Assembly (NCBI RefSeq): GCF_001487165.1
Contig: NZ_LN913006.1
Location: 530,545-594,544, forward strand
Direction: 5' to 3'
From: Blautia massiliensis (ex Durand et al. 2017)
GTDB taxonomy: Bacteria > Bacillota > Clostridia > Lachnospirales > Lachnospiraceae
Length of the DNA stretch: 64,000 bases
The notes under the pieces were generated by a model. The model saw only the letters and a program-made list of their open reading frames with translations. It had not been told where the DNA came from and did not search any database. Made by a program: the position numbers and the translations under genes. Below, piece after piece: positions 16,617 to 26,626 of the stretch (position 1 is its first letter; the number at the start of each line of letters is the position of its first letter).

Positions 16617-17396
16617 TCAATTCCGGAGATAGTTTCGCATACTGCGAAGAGCATGTTTTTCCAGTCGGCTGACCTGAGCCTGGGAGATACCAATCTCATC
16701 AGCTACCTCCATTTGGGTTTTTCCCTCGTAGAAGCGGAGATCGATAATGTGACGTTCACGCTCTCCAAGCCGGTTCATGGCATCTCGAAGAGAAATATCC
16801 TCCACCCAGTTTTCTTCCAGGTTCTTTTTATCACTGATCTGATCCATAACATATAGGGTATCTCCGCCTTCGGAATACACGGGCTCAAAAAGGCTTACCG
16901 GGCTCTGGATCGCATCCATGGCATAGACGATCATTTCCTTGTCGATACCGATCTCATCAGCGATTTCTGCAATGGTAGGCTCTTTGAGATGCTGCCGCAT
17001 ATAGTTTTCCCGGGTATAGATGGTTTTGTAAGCGATATCCCGCAGAGAACGGCTGACCCGTATGCTGTTGTTATCACGGAGATATCTTCGGATCTCTCCG
17101 ATGATCATGGGAACTGCATAGGTGGAAAATTTTACCTGAAGAGTGGTGTCGAAATTATCGATCGCTTTGATCAGGCCGATGCAGCCGATCTGAAAAAGGT
17201 CATCCGGATTTTCACTGCTGTTCTGAAAACGCCGGATCACGCTTAAAACAAGCCGCAGATTGCCTTTGATGTACAATTCCCTGGCTTCTTCATCGCCAGC
17301 TTTGATTCTTTTAAAGAGCTCCGCCTTTTCTTCCTGATCGAGAATGGGAAGGGTTGAGGTATTTACTCCGCAGATTTCAACTTTATTCAGTGCCAT
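16617..17396 (-). CDS. sigG: Forespore sigma factor SigG
   Basis: A 259-residue sigma-70-family factor. The N-terminal NKVEICGVNTSTLPIL is characteristic of sigma-G. Region 2 includes NLRLVLSVIRRF and the DLFQIGCIGLIKAIDNFD core-binding segment; region 4 has the helix-turn-helix TQMEVADEIGISQAQVSRLE. Sigma-G drives late forespore gene expression. AAGGAGG lies 8 bases before the ATG. The ylmC-like gene is just upstream on the same strand. The motif CATCTTA overlaps the leader on the coding strand and resembles a sigma-F/G -10, but no well-spaced -35 was found. Confidence 0.95.
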   Translation of the reverse strand: MALNKVEICGVNTSTLPILDQEEKAELFKRIKAGDEEARELYIKGNLRLVLSVIRRFQNSSENPDDLFQIGCIGLIKAIDNFDTTLQVKFSTYAVPMIIGEIRRYLRDNNSIRVSRSLRDIAYKTIYTRENYMRQHLKEPTIAEIADEIGIDKEMIVYAMDAIQSPVSLFEPVYSEGGDTLYVMDQISDKKNLEENWVEDISLRDAMNRLGERERHIIDLRFYEGKTQMEVADEIGISQAQVSRLEKHALRSMRNYLRN

Positions 17397-17509
17397 CTTA
17401 GAATCCTCCTTGTCTTGTCAGTACATTAAGATGATTCTCAGAGGGCGGCTGAAATATACTTTTTCAGGGAAAATATAAAAAATAAAGGGCCTTGACAATA
17501 AGGAGGTAT

Positions 17510-17764
17510 TTATTCTCCGGACAGCAGTTTTTCATTACGGAAATCAACAAGGATGATATCTTCGCCGATCTGGCGGATGCAGTCCCATGGAATGGAATAT
17601 TCATTTTCTTTGGAAAAACACCAGCAAAATTTTCCAGGTTCCGGCATGATCAGGGCTTTCAGACGTGCGGTTTCACAGCAGAATTCCACATCAAGAGGGC
17701 AGCCAAGACTGCGGCAGGTATGGATATTGATCACTTCTTTTTGTTTCAGCTCACAGATGCGCAT
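17510..17764 (-). CDS. YlmC/YmxH-family sporulation protein (PRC-barrel)
   Basis: An 84-residue single-domain protein matching the YlmC/YmxH family: small PRC-barrel proteins often found next to sigG or other sporulation genes. It has no signal peptide and several cysteines (C4, C17 and C21 region, CCE, CWC). An AGGTGATG ribosome site precedes ATG 17764. It lies directly upstream of sigG with a 113-base gap. Function is unknown beyond the sporulation association. Confidence 0.8.
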   Translation of the reverse strand: MRICELKQKEVINIHTCRSLGCPLDVEFCCETARLKALIMPEPGKFCWCFSKENEYSIPWDCIRQIGEDIILVDFRNEKLLSGE

Positions 17765-17823
17765 AAATTCATCACCTGGTATGATTTTATGGAAAATCTG
17801 TAAAATTTATGCAAGTCCGATTA

Positions 17824-17853
17824 TTGACACATTATGTGCATTTATTTTATAAT
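17824..17853 (+). promoter_or_regulatory. Promoter of nrdR
   Basis: TTGACA (17824-17829), 18-base spacer, TATAAT (17848-17853), about 50 bases before the nrdR start. Confidence 0.75.
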
Positions 17854-17902
17854 AAAAACGAATTTAGTAATGATTTACTGATCCGGAAAGGGGGAGAGTT
17901 CC

Positions 17903-18352
17903 GTGAGATGTCCGTTCTGTAACCAGGATAATACAAGAGTTGTAGATTCCAGACCTGTAGAGGATACCAATTCCATCCGCCGCCGCCGTCTCTGTGATGC
18001 CTGCGGAAAGCGTTTTACAACTTATGAGAAGGTGGAAACGATTCCGCTGACTGTGATCAAGAAGGATCAGAACCGGGAAAGCTATAAACGTTCCAAGATC
18101 CAGGATGGTGTTCTTCGTGCCTGCTATAAGCGCCCCATTCCCATTGAGAGAGTGGAAGAGATGATCGATTCCATAGAAGGAGATATTTTCCGGTCAGAAG
18201 ACCGTGAGATCAGCAGTACCAAGATCGGAGAGATCGTTATGGAGCATCTGAAGGATCTGGATGCGGTGGCGTATGTACGCTTTGCGTCTGTATACAGAGA
18301 GTTTAAAGATGTCAGTACCTTTATGGATGAGCTGAAGAAGCTGATCAATTAA
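17903..18352 (+). CDS. nrdR: Transcriptional repressor NrdR
   Basis: A 149-residue protein with an N-terminal zinc ribbon (RCPFC...CDACGKRF) and a C-terminal ATP-cone domain, the full NrdR layout. It senses dATP/ATP and represses ribonucleotide reductase genes by binding NrdR boxes. It starts at GTG 17903 (GGGGGAGAG upstream); the GTG start places the zinc-ribbon cysteine at residue 3, as in family members. No ribonucleotide reductase gene is in the window. Confidence 0.95.
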   Translation: MRCPFCNQDNTRVVDSRPVEDTNSIRRRRLCDACGKRFTTYEKVETIPLTVIKKDQNRESYKRSKIQDGVLRACYKRPIPIERVEEMIDSIEGDIFRSEDREISSTKIGEIVMEHLKDLDAVAYVRFASVYREFKDVSTFMDELKKLIN

Positions 18353-18389
18353 GAGATTAAATGAATAGACCGCAAATGCAGGAGATTTC

Positions 18390-18422
18390 AGGCCGATTGT
18401 CAAAAGACAACCGGCCTTTTTT
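18390..18422 (+). terminator. Terminator of nrdR
   Basis: AGGCCG-A-TTGTC pairs with GACAA-CCGGCCT around an AAAA loop, followed by six T. Confidence 0.85.
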
Positions 18423-18465
18423 GAAACATGAATGTTCGATTTTTCAGAGATCGTAAAAGTGGATA

Positions 18466-18510
18466 CAAAAAAACAGGAACCGCCTGGGAAAAATCCTCTG
18501 CGGTCCCTGC
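18466..18510 (-). terminator. Terminator of gdhA
   Basis: Read on the minus strand, GCAGGGACCGC pairs with GGCGGTTCCTG and is followed by a run of T (the A run at 18466-18473 on the plus strand). Confidence 0.8.
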
Positions 18511-18543
18511 TATAAATATACATTAATGATTCAGGAAACTTAA

Positions 18544-20000
<1,457 letters not shown>

Positions 20001-20014
<14 letters not shown>

Positions 20015-20029
20015 GTGAGATGATATAGA
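20001..20029 (+). promoter_or_regulatory. Promoter of the aminotransferase gene
   Basis: TTGAAA (20001-20006), 17-base spacer, TATAGA (20024-20029). Confidence 0.6.
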
Positions 20030-20098
20030 ATAAATATTTTTTGACTATGAAATTAAAATGGTTAAATAATAGTGAAAATTAGAAGAGGAGTGGTTTTT

Positions 20099-21316
20099 AT
20101 GAGAACATTCGGGAAATCATCAAAGCTTGACAACGTGCTGTACGATGTGCGCGGACCGGTTGTGGATGAGGCTGCCAGAATGGAAGAAGATGGAATGGAG
20201 ATTCTGAAGCTGAATATTGGTAATCCGTATCCATTTGGGTTTTCAGCACCTCAGGAAGTGATCCTGGATATGCTGAGTAATGTTCGTACTTCCCAGGGAT
20301 ATTCCGATTCCAAGGGCATTTTTTCTGCAAGAAAAGCGATCATGCAGTATGCACAGCTTCGCGGGATCCCGGGAGTTACCATTAATGATATTTATACGGG
20401 AAATGGTGTCAGTGAACTGATCAACCTCTGTATGCAGGCGCTGCTTGATAACGGGGATGAGATCCTGATCCCGGCTCCGGATTATCCGCTGTGGACAGCT
20501 ACTGCAACACTGGCAGGCGGAAATGTAGTTCATTATATCTGTGACGAACAGTCTGACTGGTATCCGGATATTGAGGATATCAAGAGCAAGATCACACCAA
20601 GGACCAAGGCGATCGTTATCATCAATCCCAATAACCCTACAGGTGCAGTATATCCGAAGGAGATCCTGGAACAGATTGCAGACATTGCAAGAGAAAATGA
20701 GCTGATCATCTTTTCTGATGAGATCTATGACCGTCTTGTTATGGATGGATATAAACATACATCGATTGCATCCCTTGCACCCGATGTGTTCTGTGTAACA
20801 TTTTCAGGATTGTCCAAGTCTCATATGATCGCAGGTTTCCGCATCGGATGGATGATTTTAAGTGGTGCAAAAAGTAAGGCGAAGGGTTATATAGAGGGAA
20901 TCAATATGCTCTCTTCCATGCGTCTCTGTTCAAATGTTCCGGCACAGTCCATTGTACAGACTGCACTTGGCGGATATCAGAGTGTCAATGAATATACGCA
21001 GCCGGGCGGACGTGTTTATGAGCAGAGAGACTTTATTTACAAGGCACTGAATGATATTCCGGGAATTTCCGTTGTAAAACCACATGCGGCATTTTATATA
21101 TTCCCGAAGATCGATACTGAGAAATTCAATATTTTCAATGATGAACAGTTTGCTTTGGATTTTCTTCATGAGAAACAGGTGCTTGTTGTTCCGGGCAAGG
21201 GATTCAACTGGAACCAGCCGGATCACTTCCGTATTGTTTATCTGCCGGATATCCGCCAGCTTGACAAGGCAATGAAGAAGATGAAAGAGTTCTTTGCTAC
21301 ATATAAGCAGGGCTGA
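20099..21316 (+). CDS. PLP-dependent aminotransferase, AlaA-like
   Basis: A 405-residue class I/II fold-type I aminotransferase. Visible motifs are LNIGNPYPFGF at the N-terminus, NPNNPTGAVY, SDEIYDRLV and the PLP lysine in SGLSKSHMIAGFRIGW. The nearest characterised relatives are AlaA/AlaT alanine aminotransferases, which exchange amino groups between glutamate/alanine and 2-oxoacids. ATG 20099 is preferred over an in-frame GTG at 20072 because AGAGGAG lies at 20083-20089. Divergence from gdhA supports a role in nitrogen distribution from glutamate. Confidence 0.88.
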   Translation: MRTFGKSSKLDNVLYDVRGPVVDEAARMEEDGMEILKLNIGNPYPFGFSAPQEVILDMLSNVRTSQGYSDSKGIFSARKAIMQYAQLRGIPGVTINDIYTGNGVSELINLCMQALLDNGDEILIPAPDYPLWTATATLAGGNVVHYICDEQSDWYPDIEDIKSKITPRTKAIVIINPNNPTGAVYPKEILEQIADIARENELIIFSDEIYDRLVMDGYKHTSIASLAPDVFCVTFSGLSKSHMIAGFRIGWMILSGAKSKAKGYIEGINMLSSMRLCSNVPAQSIVQTALGGYQSVNEYTQPGGRVYEQRDFIYKALNDIPGISVVKPHAAFYIFPKIDTEKFNIFNDEQFALDFLHEKQVLVVPGKGFNWNQPDHFRIVYLPDIRQLDKAMKKMKEFFATYKQG

Positions 21317-21409
21317 TCGCAGATAGACAAGAAGAGATTTGCGATCCGCATTCGCTGCCTGCTCATAACCGATAAACTGTAAAGCAGGTATTCGGTTATA
21401 TTTTCGGCA

Positions 21410-21438
21410 TAGACCGGAACCGAAAAAAATGTTATAAT
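21410..21438 (+). promoter_or_regulatory. Promoter of citrate synthase
   Basis: TATAAT at 21433-21438 with a weak -35 (TAGACC, 21410-21415) 17 bases upstream. Confidence 0.5.
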
Positions 21439-21447
21439 ATATCTGAA

Positions 21448-21474
21448 ATATCCCGGCCAGCTACGCCGGGATAT
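21448..21474 (+). promoter_or_regulatory. Leader hairpin of citrate synthase
   Basis: A perfect 10-bp stem, ATATCCCGGC / GCCGGGATAT, with a 7-base loop, begins about 10 bases after the -10 box. It would form at the very 5' end of the mRNA or act as an operator. No T run follows. Confidence 0.55.
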
Positions 21475-21563
21475 ACAAATAAGACCAGAATTGCTTGAGA
21501 GGGGAATGAGGAGGGACCGTTATCGAACAGCAATAAAACAGAAATCGAAAGGGGAAATAACTG

Positions 21564-22925
21564 ATGAGCAAATTCAACATGAAAGTGACACCTGAGATTG
21601 AGAAACTTACCCAGATCTGTCGTGAGAATGACAAACTGGATCTGTCTTTATATGGTAAATACGATGTCAAGCGAGGCTTGCGTGACCTGAATGGAAAGGG
21701 TGTCCTTGCAGGACTGACCCAGATCTCCAATGTCCAGGCAACGAAGATCGTGGACGGAAAAGAGGTTCCCTGCGCAGGTAAGCTTTCTTATCGCGGGTAT
21801 GACATTAAGGATCTGACAAATGGTTTTATCAATGACCGGCGCTTCGGCTTTGAGGAAGTAACCTATCTGCTTCTTTTCGGAAAGCTTCCGGATCAGGAAG
21901 AACTGAATGGATTTTCCGGGATTCTTGCGAACCAGCGTATGCTTCCGCGGAATTTTGTAAGGGATGTCATTATGAAGGCACCATCCAGAGATATTATGAA
22001 CGCTCTGTCAAGAAGCGTGCTGACACTTTATTCCTACGACAAAGACCCGGATAATATTGAACTGGAGAATGTGCTCCGTCAGTGTATCAACCTGATCAGT
22101 GTTTTCCCGCTGTTATCTGTTTATGCATATCAGGCCTATAACCACTATGAGAGAGGCGAGAGTCTTTATATCCATCAGCCTAAAAAGGAGCTTTCCACAG
22201 CTGAGAATATCCTGCGTCTGTTAAGACCGGATAAGAAGTATACGGCACTGGAGGCAGAGATCCTTGATATTGCTCTGATCCTTCATATGGAGCATGGCGG
22301 TGGTAATAACTCTACTTTTACTACACATGTGGTTTCCTCTTCCGGGACAGATACGTATTCTGCGATCGCGGCAGCACTAGGTTCTCTGAAAGGCCCGAAA
22401 CACGGCGGTGCCAACATCAAAGTCGTAAAAATGTTTAACGATATGCGTAAACACGTACATGACTACAGTGATGAAGAGGAGATCAGTGCATACCTTAAGA
22501 AGCTTCTTCATAAAGAGGCCTTTGATAAACGTGGACTGATCTATGGTATGGGACATGCGATCTATTCTGTTTCAGATCCACGTGCAGAAGTCTTTAAAGG
22601 CTATGTGGAACAGCTTGCAAGAGAAAAGGGCAGAATGAAGGATTATCAGCTGTATGCTGCAGTAGAGCGTCTTGCACCAAAGGTTATCGCAGAGGAGCGT
22701 AAGATCTATAAGGGTGTCAGTGCCAATGTGGATTTTTACAGCGGATTTGTTTACAGCATGCTGGATCTGCCGCTGGAGCTTTACACACCGATGTTTGCTA
22801 TTGCACGTATCGTAGGCTGGAGCGCACATCGTATGGAAGAGCTTATCAATGTGGATAAGATCATCCGTCCCGCATATAAGAATGTCCTTCCGGAAGCAGA
22901 GTATATTCCTCTTTGCGAGCGATAG
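21564..22925 (+). CDS. gltA: Citrate synthase
   Basis: A 453-residue citrate synthase. Catalytic histidine regions are seen in ILHMEHGGGNNSTFT and MGHAIYSVSDPRAEV, with the aspartate segment DFYSGFVYSMLDLPLELYT near the C-terminus. It condenses oxaloacetate and acetyl-CoA. In Lachnospiraceae it feeds an incomplete TCA branch toward 2-oxoglutarate and glutamate, fitting the nearby gdhA. The length is slightly above the usual 430 because of an N-terminal extension. GGGG precedes the ATG. yqeG and aroK follow closely. Confidence 0.93.
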   Translation: MSKFNMKVTPEIEKLTQICRENDKLDLSLYGKYDVKRGLRDLNGKGVLAGLTQISNVQATKIVDGKEVPCAGKLSYRGYDIKDLTNGFINDRRFGFEEVTYLLLFGKLPDQEELNGFSGILANQRMLPRNFVRDVIMKAPSRDIMNALSRSVLTLYSYDKDPDNIELENVLRQCINLISVFPLLSVYAYQAYNHYERGESLYIHQPKKELSTAENILRLLRPDKKYTALEAEILDIALILHMEHGGGNNSTFTTHVVSSSGTDTYSAIAAALGSLKGPKHGGANIKVVKMFNDMRKHVHDYSDEEEISAYLKKLLHKEAFDKRGLIYGMGHAIYSVSDPRAEVFKGYVEQLAREKGRMKDYQLYAAVERLAPKVIAEERKIYKGVSANVDFYSGFVYSMLDLPLELYTPMFAIARIVGWSAHRMEELINVDKIIRPAYKNVLPEAEYIPLCER

Positions 22926-22946
22926 GAAAGGACTGAGGTGGAATAG

Positions 22947-23453
22947 ATGTTCAGATGCTTTTTTCCGGATGAATATCTGGATTCTGCGTATGGGATCGAT
23001 TATGAGAAGCTTTACAGAGAAGGATACAGAGGGCTGCTCTTTGATATCGATAATACCATTGTTCCCCACGGGGCACCGGCAGATGACCGGGCAAAGAAAC
23101 TGTTTGAAAAGCTGAGGACTCTCGGGTTTCGATACTGTTTTGTATCCAATAACCAGAAACCTCGTGTGGAGCCCTTTGCCAAAGCAGTAGAGGGGGATTT
23201 TATAGAAAATGCCCATAAACCGGCTGTGAAAAATTATAAAAAAGCCTGCCAGGTGATCGGAATCGATCTTGACAGGACGATCTTTATAGGAGATCAGTTG
23301 TTTACGGATATTTATGGAGCAAAGAGAGCAGGGATCCGGACGATCCTTGTGAAACCGATTCATCCAAAAGAGGAGATCCAGATCGTACTGAAGCGATATC
23401 TGGAAAAAATAGTATTACATTTTTACCAAAAAGAGGAGGGAAAGAATTCATGA
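22947..23453 (+). CDS. YqeG-family HAD phosphatase
   Basis: A 168-residue HAD-superfamily (IIIA) protein. Motif I is LFDIDNTIVPH with the nucleophile Asp, motif II lies in FVSNNQK, and motif III in FIGDQLFTDIYGAKRAG. YqeG proteins are conserved in Firmicutes, with a phosphatase role of uncertain substrate. Its stop overlaps the ATG of aroK (ATGA), so the genes are coupled. Confidence 0.88.
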   Translation: MFRCFFPDEYLDSAYGIDYEKLYREGYRGLLFDIDNTIVPHGAPADDRAKKLFEKLRTLGFRYCFVSNNQKPRVEPFAKAVEGDFIENAHKPAVKNYKKACQVIGIDLDRTIFIGDQLFTDIYGAKRAGIRTILVKPIHPKEEIQIVLKRYLEKIVLHFYQKEEGKNS

Positions 23454-23959
23454 ACCATATTGTAATCATCGGCTTTATGGGTTCAGGAAAGACACGAGTT
23501 GGAAAGAGACTGGCGAAGGACCTGGGGCTTCCGTTTATTGACGTGGACAGACTGATCGTGAAAAAAATGAACATGTCAGTAAAGGAGGTATTTGAACGCT
23601 TTGGAGAAGCATTTTACCGTGCGCTGGAGACTATGGCAGTCAAGGAACTGTCCACAGACAGCGAACGGAAGGTAATCTCTGTAAGTGCGGGATTGCCTCT
23701 TCAGGAGCAGAACCAGAAATATCTCCAGAGTATGGGAACGATCATCTATCTGAAGGGATCTGCTGCAACGTTGATCAAACGTCTGGAAGGAAGTAACAAT
23801 CCCACATTGGAAGGAACTGAGAATAAAGAAGAGAAGATCAAGAAACTTCTGAAACAGAGAGATCCGGTTTATGAGAAGTTTGCGGACATTAAAGTTGTCA
23901 CAGGAGTGAAGCCTTTTGATGAGCTGATCGCAGAAATTGAAGAAAAATTGAAGGCTTAA
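23450..23959 (+). CDS. aroK: Shikimate kinase
   Basis: A 169-residue P-loop kinase: GFMGSGKT (8-15), DVDRLIVKKMNMSVKEVFERFGE for shikimate binding, the GLPLQ segment where most members have a GGG motif, and a lid region around RDPVYEKFADI. It phosphorylates shikimate at O3 in aromatic amino-acid synthesis. The usual GG(G) in the shikimate-binding loop reads VSAGLPLQ here, a small deviation. It overlaps yqeG by 4 bases. Confidence 0.85.
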   Translation: MNHIVIIGFMGSGKTRVGKRLAKDLGLPFIDVDRLIVKKMNMSVKEVFERFGEAFYRALETMAVKELSTDSERKVISVSAGLPLQEQNQKYLQSMGTIIYLKGSAATLIKRLEGSNNPTLEGTENKEEKIKKLLKQRDPVYEKFADIKVVTGVKPFDELIAEIEEKLKA

Positions 23960-24045
23960 ACAAAAAAACAGTTGAAAAATGGCAAAAGGTATTATAGAAT
24001 AATCCATAGCGAAAAAGAACCGCATATATTAAGGAGGAAATATTT

Positions 24046-24603
24046 ATGATTTCAGCAGGTGATTTCAAAAATGGTATCACACTTGAAATTGATGGAAACG
24101 TATGTCAGATCGTTGAATTCCAGCATGTAAAACCAGGAAAAGGCGCAGCCTTTGTAAGAACAAAATACAAGAACATTATCACAGGCTCTGTAGTAGAGAA
24201 ATCCTTCCGTCCTACAGAGAAATTCCCGGCAGCACGTATTGAGCGTGTAGATATGCAGTATCTGTATCAGGATGGTGGTTTATACTACTTCATGAATACA
24301 GAGACATATGATCAGGTTGGTCTTACAGAGGAGCAGGTTGGCGATTCTCTGAAATTTGTTAAGGATAATGAGATGGTTAAGGTTTGCTCTCATAACGGAG
24401 AGGTATTCGCAATCGAGCCACCTCTTTTTGTAGAGCTTGAGGTTATTGAGACAGAGCCAGGATTCGCAGGAAATACAGCACAGGGTGCTACCAAACCGGC
24501 AACTGTTGAGACAGGTGCACAGGTTCAGGTTCCTCTGTTCGTAAACCAGGGCGACAAACTGAAGATCGATACAAGAACAGGTGAGTATCTCTCACGTGTA
24601 TAA
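24046..24603 (+). CDS. efp: Translation elongation factor P
   Basis: A 185-residue EF-P with the three beta-barrel domains: KOW-like domain I with the tip loop [10 protein letters not shown] domains II and III, and the C-terminal signature region ending [17 protein letters not shown]. It relieves ribosome stalling at polyproline. AAGGAGG lies 6-7 bases before the ATG. It ends with a strong terminator. Confidence 0.96.
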   Translation: MISAGDFKNGITLEIDGNVCQIVEFQHVKPGKGAAFVRTKYKNIITGSVVEKSFRPTEKFPAARIERVDMQYLYQDGGLYYFMNTETYDQVGLTEEQVGDSLKFVKDNEMVKVCSHNGEVFAIEPPLFVELEVIETEPGFAGNTAQGATKPATVETGAQVQVPLFVNQGDKLKIDTRTGEYLSRV

Positions 24604-24609
24604 TGCAGC

Positions 24610-24636
24610 AAAAAACCCGCGTAAGCGGGTTTTTTT
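24610..24636 (+). terminator. Terminator of efp
   Basis: AAACCCGC and GCGGGTTT around a GTAA loop, followed by a T run. Confidence 0.88.
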
Positions 24637-24698
24637 GTGCCATAAAATTAAAAGATCATTTTGATAGTATTTAAAATACCAAAGTTTGAATGCATATT

Positions 24699-24743
24699 CC
24701 AGACTGTACAGGTAAGAAAAACTGTACAGTCTGGACTTTTTTT
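24699..24743 (+). terminator. Second hairpin terminator between efp and ssrA
   Basis: CCAGACTGTACAG (24699-24711) and CTGTACAGTCTGG (24722-24734) are perfect 13-base inverted complements; AC and seven T follow. Confidence 0.75.
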
Positions 24744-24752
24744 GAAATATCC

Positions 24753-24780
24753 TTGACACGAAAAATCATTCTGGTATAAT
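24753..24780 (+). promoter_or_regulatory. Promoter of ssrA
   Basis: TTGACA (24753-24758), 16-base spacer, TATAAT (24775-24780). Both boxes are perfect consensus, fitting an abundant RNA. Confidence 0.8.
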
Positions 24781-24863
24781 TAAACCCAGTCAAAAAACTG
24801 ACTAAGAAGTTCGTCTGTCCACCAGAGATGACCGGAAATGATCCTGTCACAGAAGTCTTTTAA

Positions 24864-25206
24864 GGGCTTGTACTGGTTTCGACGGGGGCTTTGAAGTTAG
24901 GGAAGCCATCCGCAGACTCCTGGACTGCGTACCAACCGGGAACTAAATATAAACGCAGACGAAAAGTTAGCGTTAGCAGCCTAAGCTGCTCGTCAGCCCC
25001 GTTGCACTCACACATCGGGAATCTGGCGTCGACCATGTGAGAAACCTTGCCGGGTAAGCTTTGCCCCGGTAGATGTATCATGAAGCTACTGAAGCAGTAA
25101 GCCTGTCGGTGGGCGTACTGCTGAGGGAATGTTAAATCAGCGACTGTGATGGGAGATGCCTTAAGGGATAGGCTTTCGGACAGGGGTTCGATTCCCCTCA
25201 GGTCCA
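24864..25206 (+). ncRNA. ssrA: tmRNA (ssrA)
   Basis: The 5' GGGCTTG pairs with CAGGTCC at the 3' end (25199-25205) to form the acceptor stem. TACTGGTTTCGACGGGGGC is the conserved 5' segment, and GGGGTTCGATTCCCC forms the T arm. The CCA end is not encoded. The tag reading frame starts at GCA 24955 and gives ADEKLALAA before TAA 24982-24984, ending in the usual LAA degron. It rescues stalled ribosomes with SmpB, which is not encoded in the window. It has its own consensus promoter and a terminator at 25218-25260. Confidence 0.95.
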
Positions 25207-25217
25207 TTTATGGAACG

Positions 25218-25260
25218 TCCCGGAAAGACAGCATTTATGCGGCTTTCCGGGAATTTTTTT
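25218..25260 (+). terminator. Terminator of ssrA
   Basis: TCCCGGAAAG (25218-25227) pairs with CTTTCCGGGA (25243-25252), followed by a T run. Confidence 0.85.
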
Positions 25261-25325
25261 TACTTTCTTTATTACTCGTGGATATCAGGAAATTCTTCGC
25301 AGATACAGAAAGCGATGGTGATAGA

Positions 25326-26486
25326 ATGAAAAAAACTCTGCTTAACAGAAAAAAGCAGAATAAGAAATCTGATTATTATGATTATAATCTGGTAGCTGTT
25401 ATTGTACTGCTGGTGTGCTTTGGACTGGTCATGCTTTACAGCACCAGTTCATATATGGCAGAAGTGAATTATGGCAACGATATGTTTTATTTTAAGAAAC
25501 AGGCACTGATCAGTGCAGCATGTCTGATCGGAGCGTTATTTATTTCAAAAATACTGGATTATCATATCCTTCTTCCTTTTACAACTGCGTTGTATGTGGC
25601 TTCGCTGATCTTTATGGGACTTGTGCGGACTCCGCTGGGACATTCCTCTCATGGTGCTACCAGATGGCTGTATATCGGACCGATCAACTTTCAGCCTGCC
25701 GAGCTGGCAAAGATCGCGGTTATTATCATGATGGCTTACATGATCGGAAAAATGGGACGAAAGGTGAAAACTTTAAAGAGCTGTATGATCCTGGGACTTC
25801 CGGGGGCAGGACTTGCGCTTGCGGCTTATATACTTACAGATAACCTGAGTACAGCCATGATCATTTTGGGAATAACAGTTGGAATGGTGTTTGTGGCACA
25901 TCCGGATATGCGTCCGTTTATTGCTGTGGCAGCGGCAGGAGTGATCCTTATTGTGATCGGAGTACTTTTTCTGGTTGCGACGACCAAGAATAGTGACAGC
26001 TTCCGTGTTATGCGAGTACTTGTATGGCTTCAGCCTGAGAAATATTCCGATGAAGGCGGTTATCAGACGCTGCAGGCATTGTATGCCATTGGCTCCGGAG
26101 GGCTTTTTGGCCGCGGGCTTGGAAATAGTATCCAGAAGCTTGGAAGTGTTCCGGAAGCACAAAATGATATGATCTTTTCCATTATCTGTGAGGAGCTTGG
26201 AATTTTCGGAGGGATTTTTGTACTGATCCTGTTCGGATATCTTTTGTACAGGTTGTTTTTTATTGCGCAGAATGCACCGGATCTGTTTGGCTCACTGATC
26301 GTTACCGGGATTTTTATACATATTGCGCTGCAGGTGATCCTTAACATTGCTGTTGTATTGAATCTGATGCCCAATACAGGTGTTACCTTGCCCTTTATCA
26401 GTTACGGAGGAACGTCCATTGTGTTCCTGATGCTGGAGATGGCAATAGCTCTCAGCGTGGCCCGTCAGATAAAATTTCAAGAGTAA
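25326..26486 (+). CDS. FtsW/RodA/SpoVE-family peptidoglycan polymerase
   Basis: A 386-residue SEDS-family membrane protein with about ten transmembrane helices and the conserved C-terminal PFISYGGTSIVFLM. SEDS proteins are lipid II glycosyltransferases acting with a class B PBP in division (FtsW), elongation (RodA) or cortex synthesis (SpoVE). Sequence alone does not choose among these. ATG 25326 is used because the in-frame upstream extension runs into the tmRNA gene; its ribosome site (GGTGAT) is weak. No cognate PBP or other cell-division gene is adjacent. Confidence 0.9.
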   Translation: MKKTLLNRKKQNKKSDYYDYNLVAVIVLLVCFGLVMLYSTSSYMAEVNYGNDMFYFKKQALISAACLIGALFISKILDYHILLPFTTALYVASLIFMGLVRTPLGHSSHGATRWLYIGPINFQPAELAKIAVIIMMAYMIGKMGRKVKTLKSCMILGLPGAGLALAAYILTDNLSTAMIILGITVGMVFVAHPDMRPFIAVAAAGVILIVIGVLFLVATTKNSDSFRVMRVLVWLQPEKYSDEGGYQTLQALYAIGSGGLFGRGLGNSIQKLGSVPEAQNDMIFSIICEELGIFGGIFVLILFGYLLYRLFFIAQNAPDLFGSLIVTGIFIHIALQVILNIAVVLNLMPNTGVTLPFISYGGTSIVFLMLEMAIALSVARQIKFQE

Positions 26487-26542
26487 AATAGTTTTAAAAT
26501 CAAAATATTTTTGCTCTGGAGCCATTTTTTGGGAAAATCCTC

Positions 26543-26571
26543 TTGACAACTGTTTTTGCAGACTATATACT
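26543..26571 (+). promoter_or_regulatory. Promoter of acpP
   Basis: TTGACA (26543-26548), 17-base spacer, TATACT (26566-26571). Confidence 0.75.
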
Positions 26572-26588
26572 TTGCTCAAAAAGAGGAA

Positions 26589-26603
26589 ACAGATTCGATC
26601 TGT
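26589..26603. promoter_or_regulatory. Palindrome in the acpP leader
   Basis: ACAGAT-TCG-ATCTGT, an inverted repeat just downstream of the predicted transcription start. It could be an operator or a small leader hairpin. Confidence 0.4.
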
Positions 26604-26626
26604 AATGATTAAAGGAGAAAAAAGAC

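Noticed and set aside
17403-17430. Possible sigma-F/G promoter of sigG (CATCTTA on the minus strand)
   Set aside because: The only nearby GTATA is 21 bases away, outside the usual spacing; kept only as a remark.
25146-25325. N-terminal extension of the SEDS gene into tmRNA
   Set aside because: The extension overlaps the 3' part of ssrA and its terminator; the family N-terminus starts at 25326.
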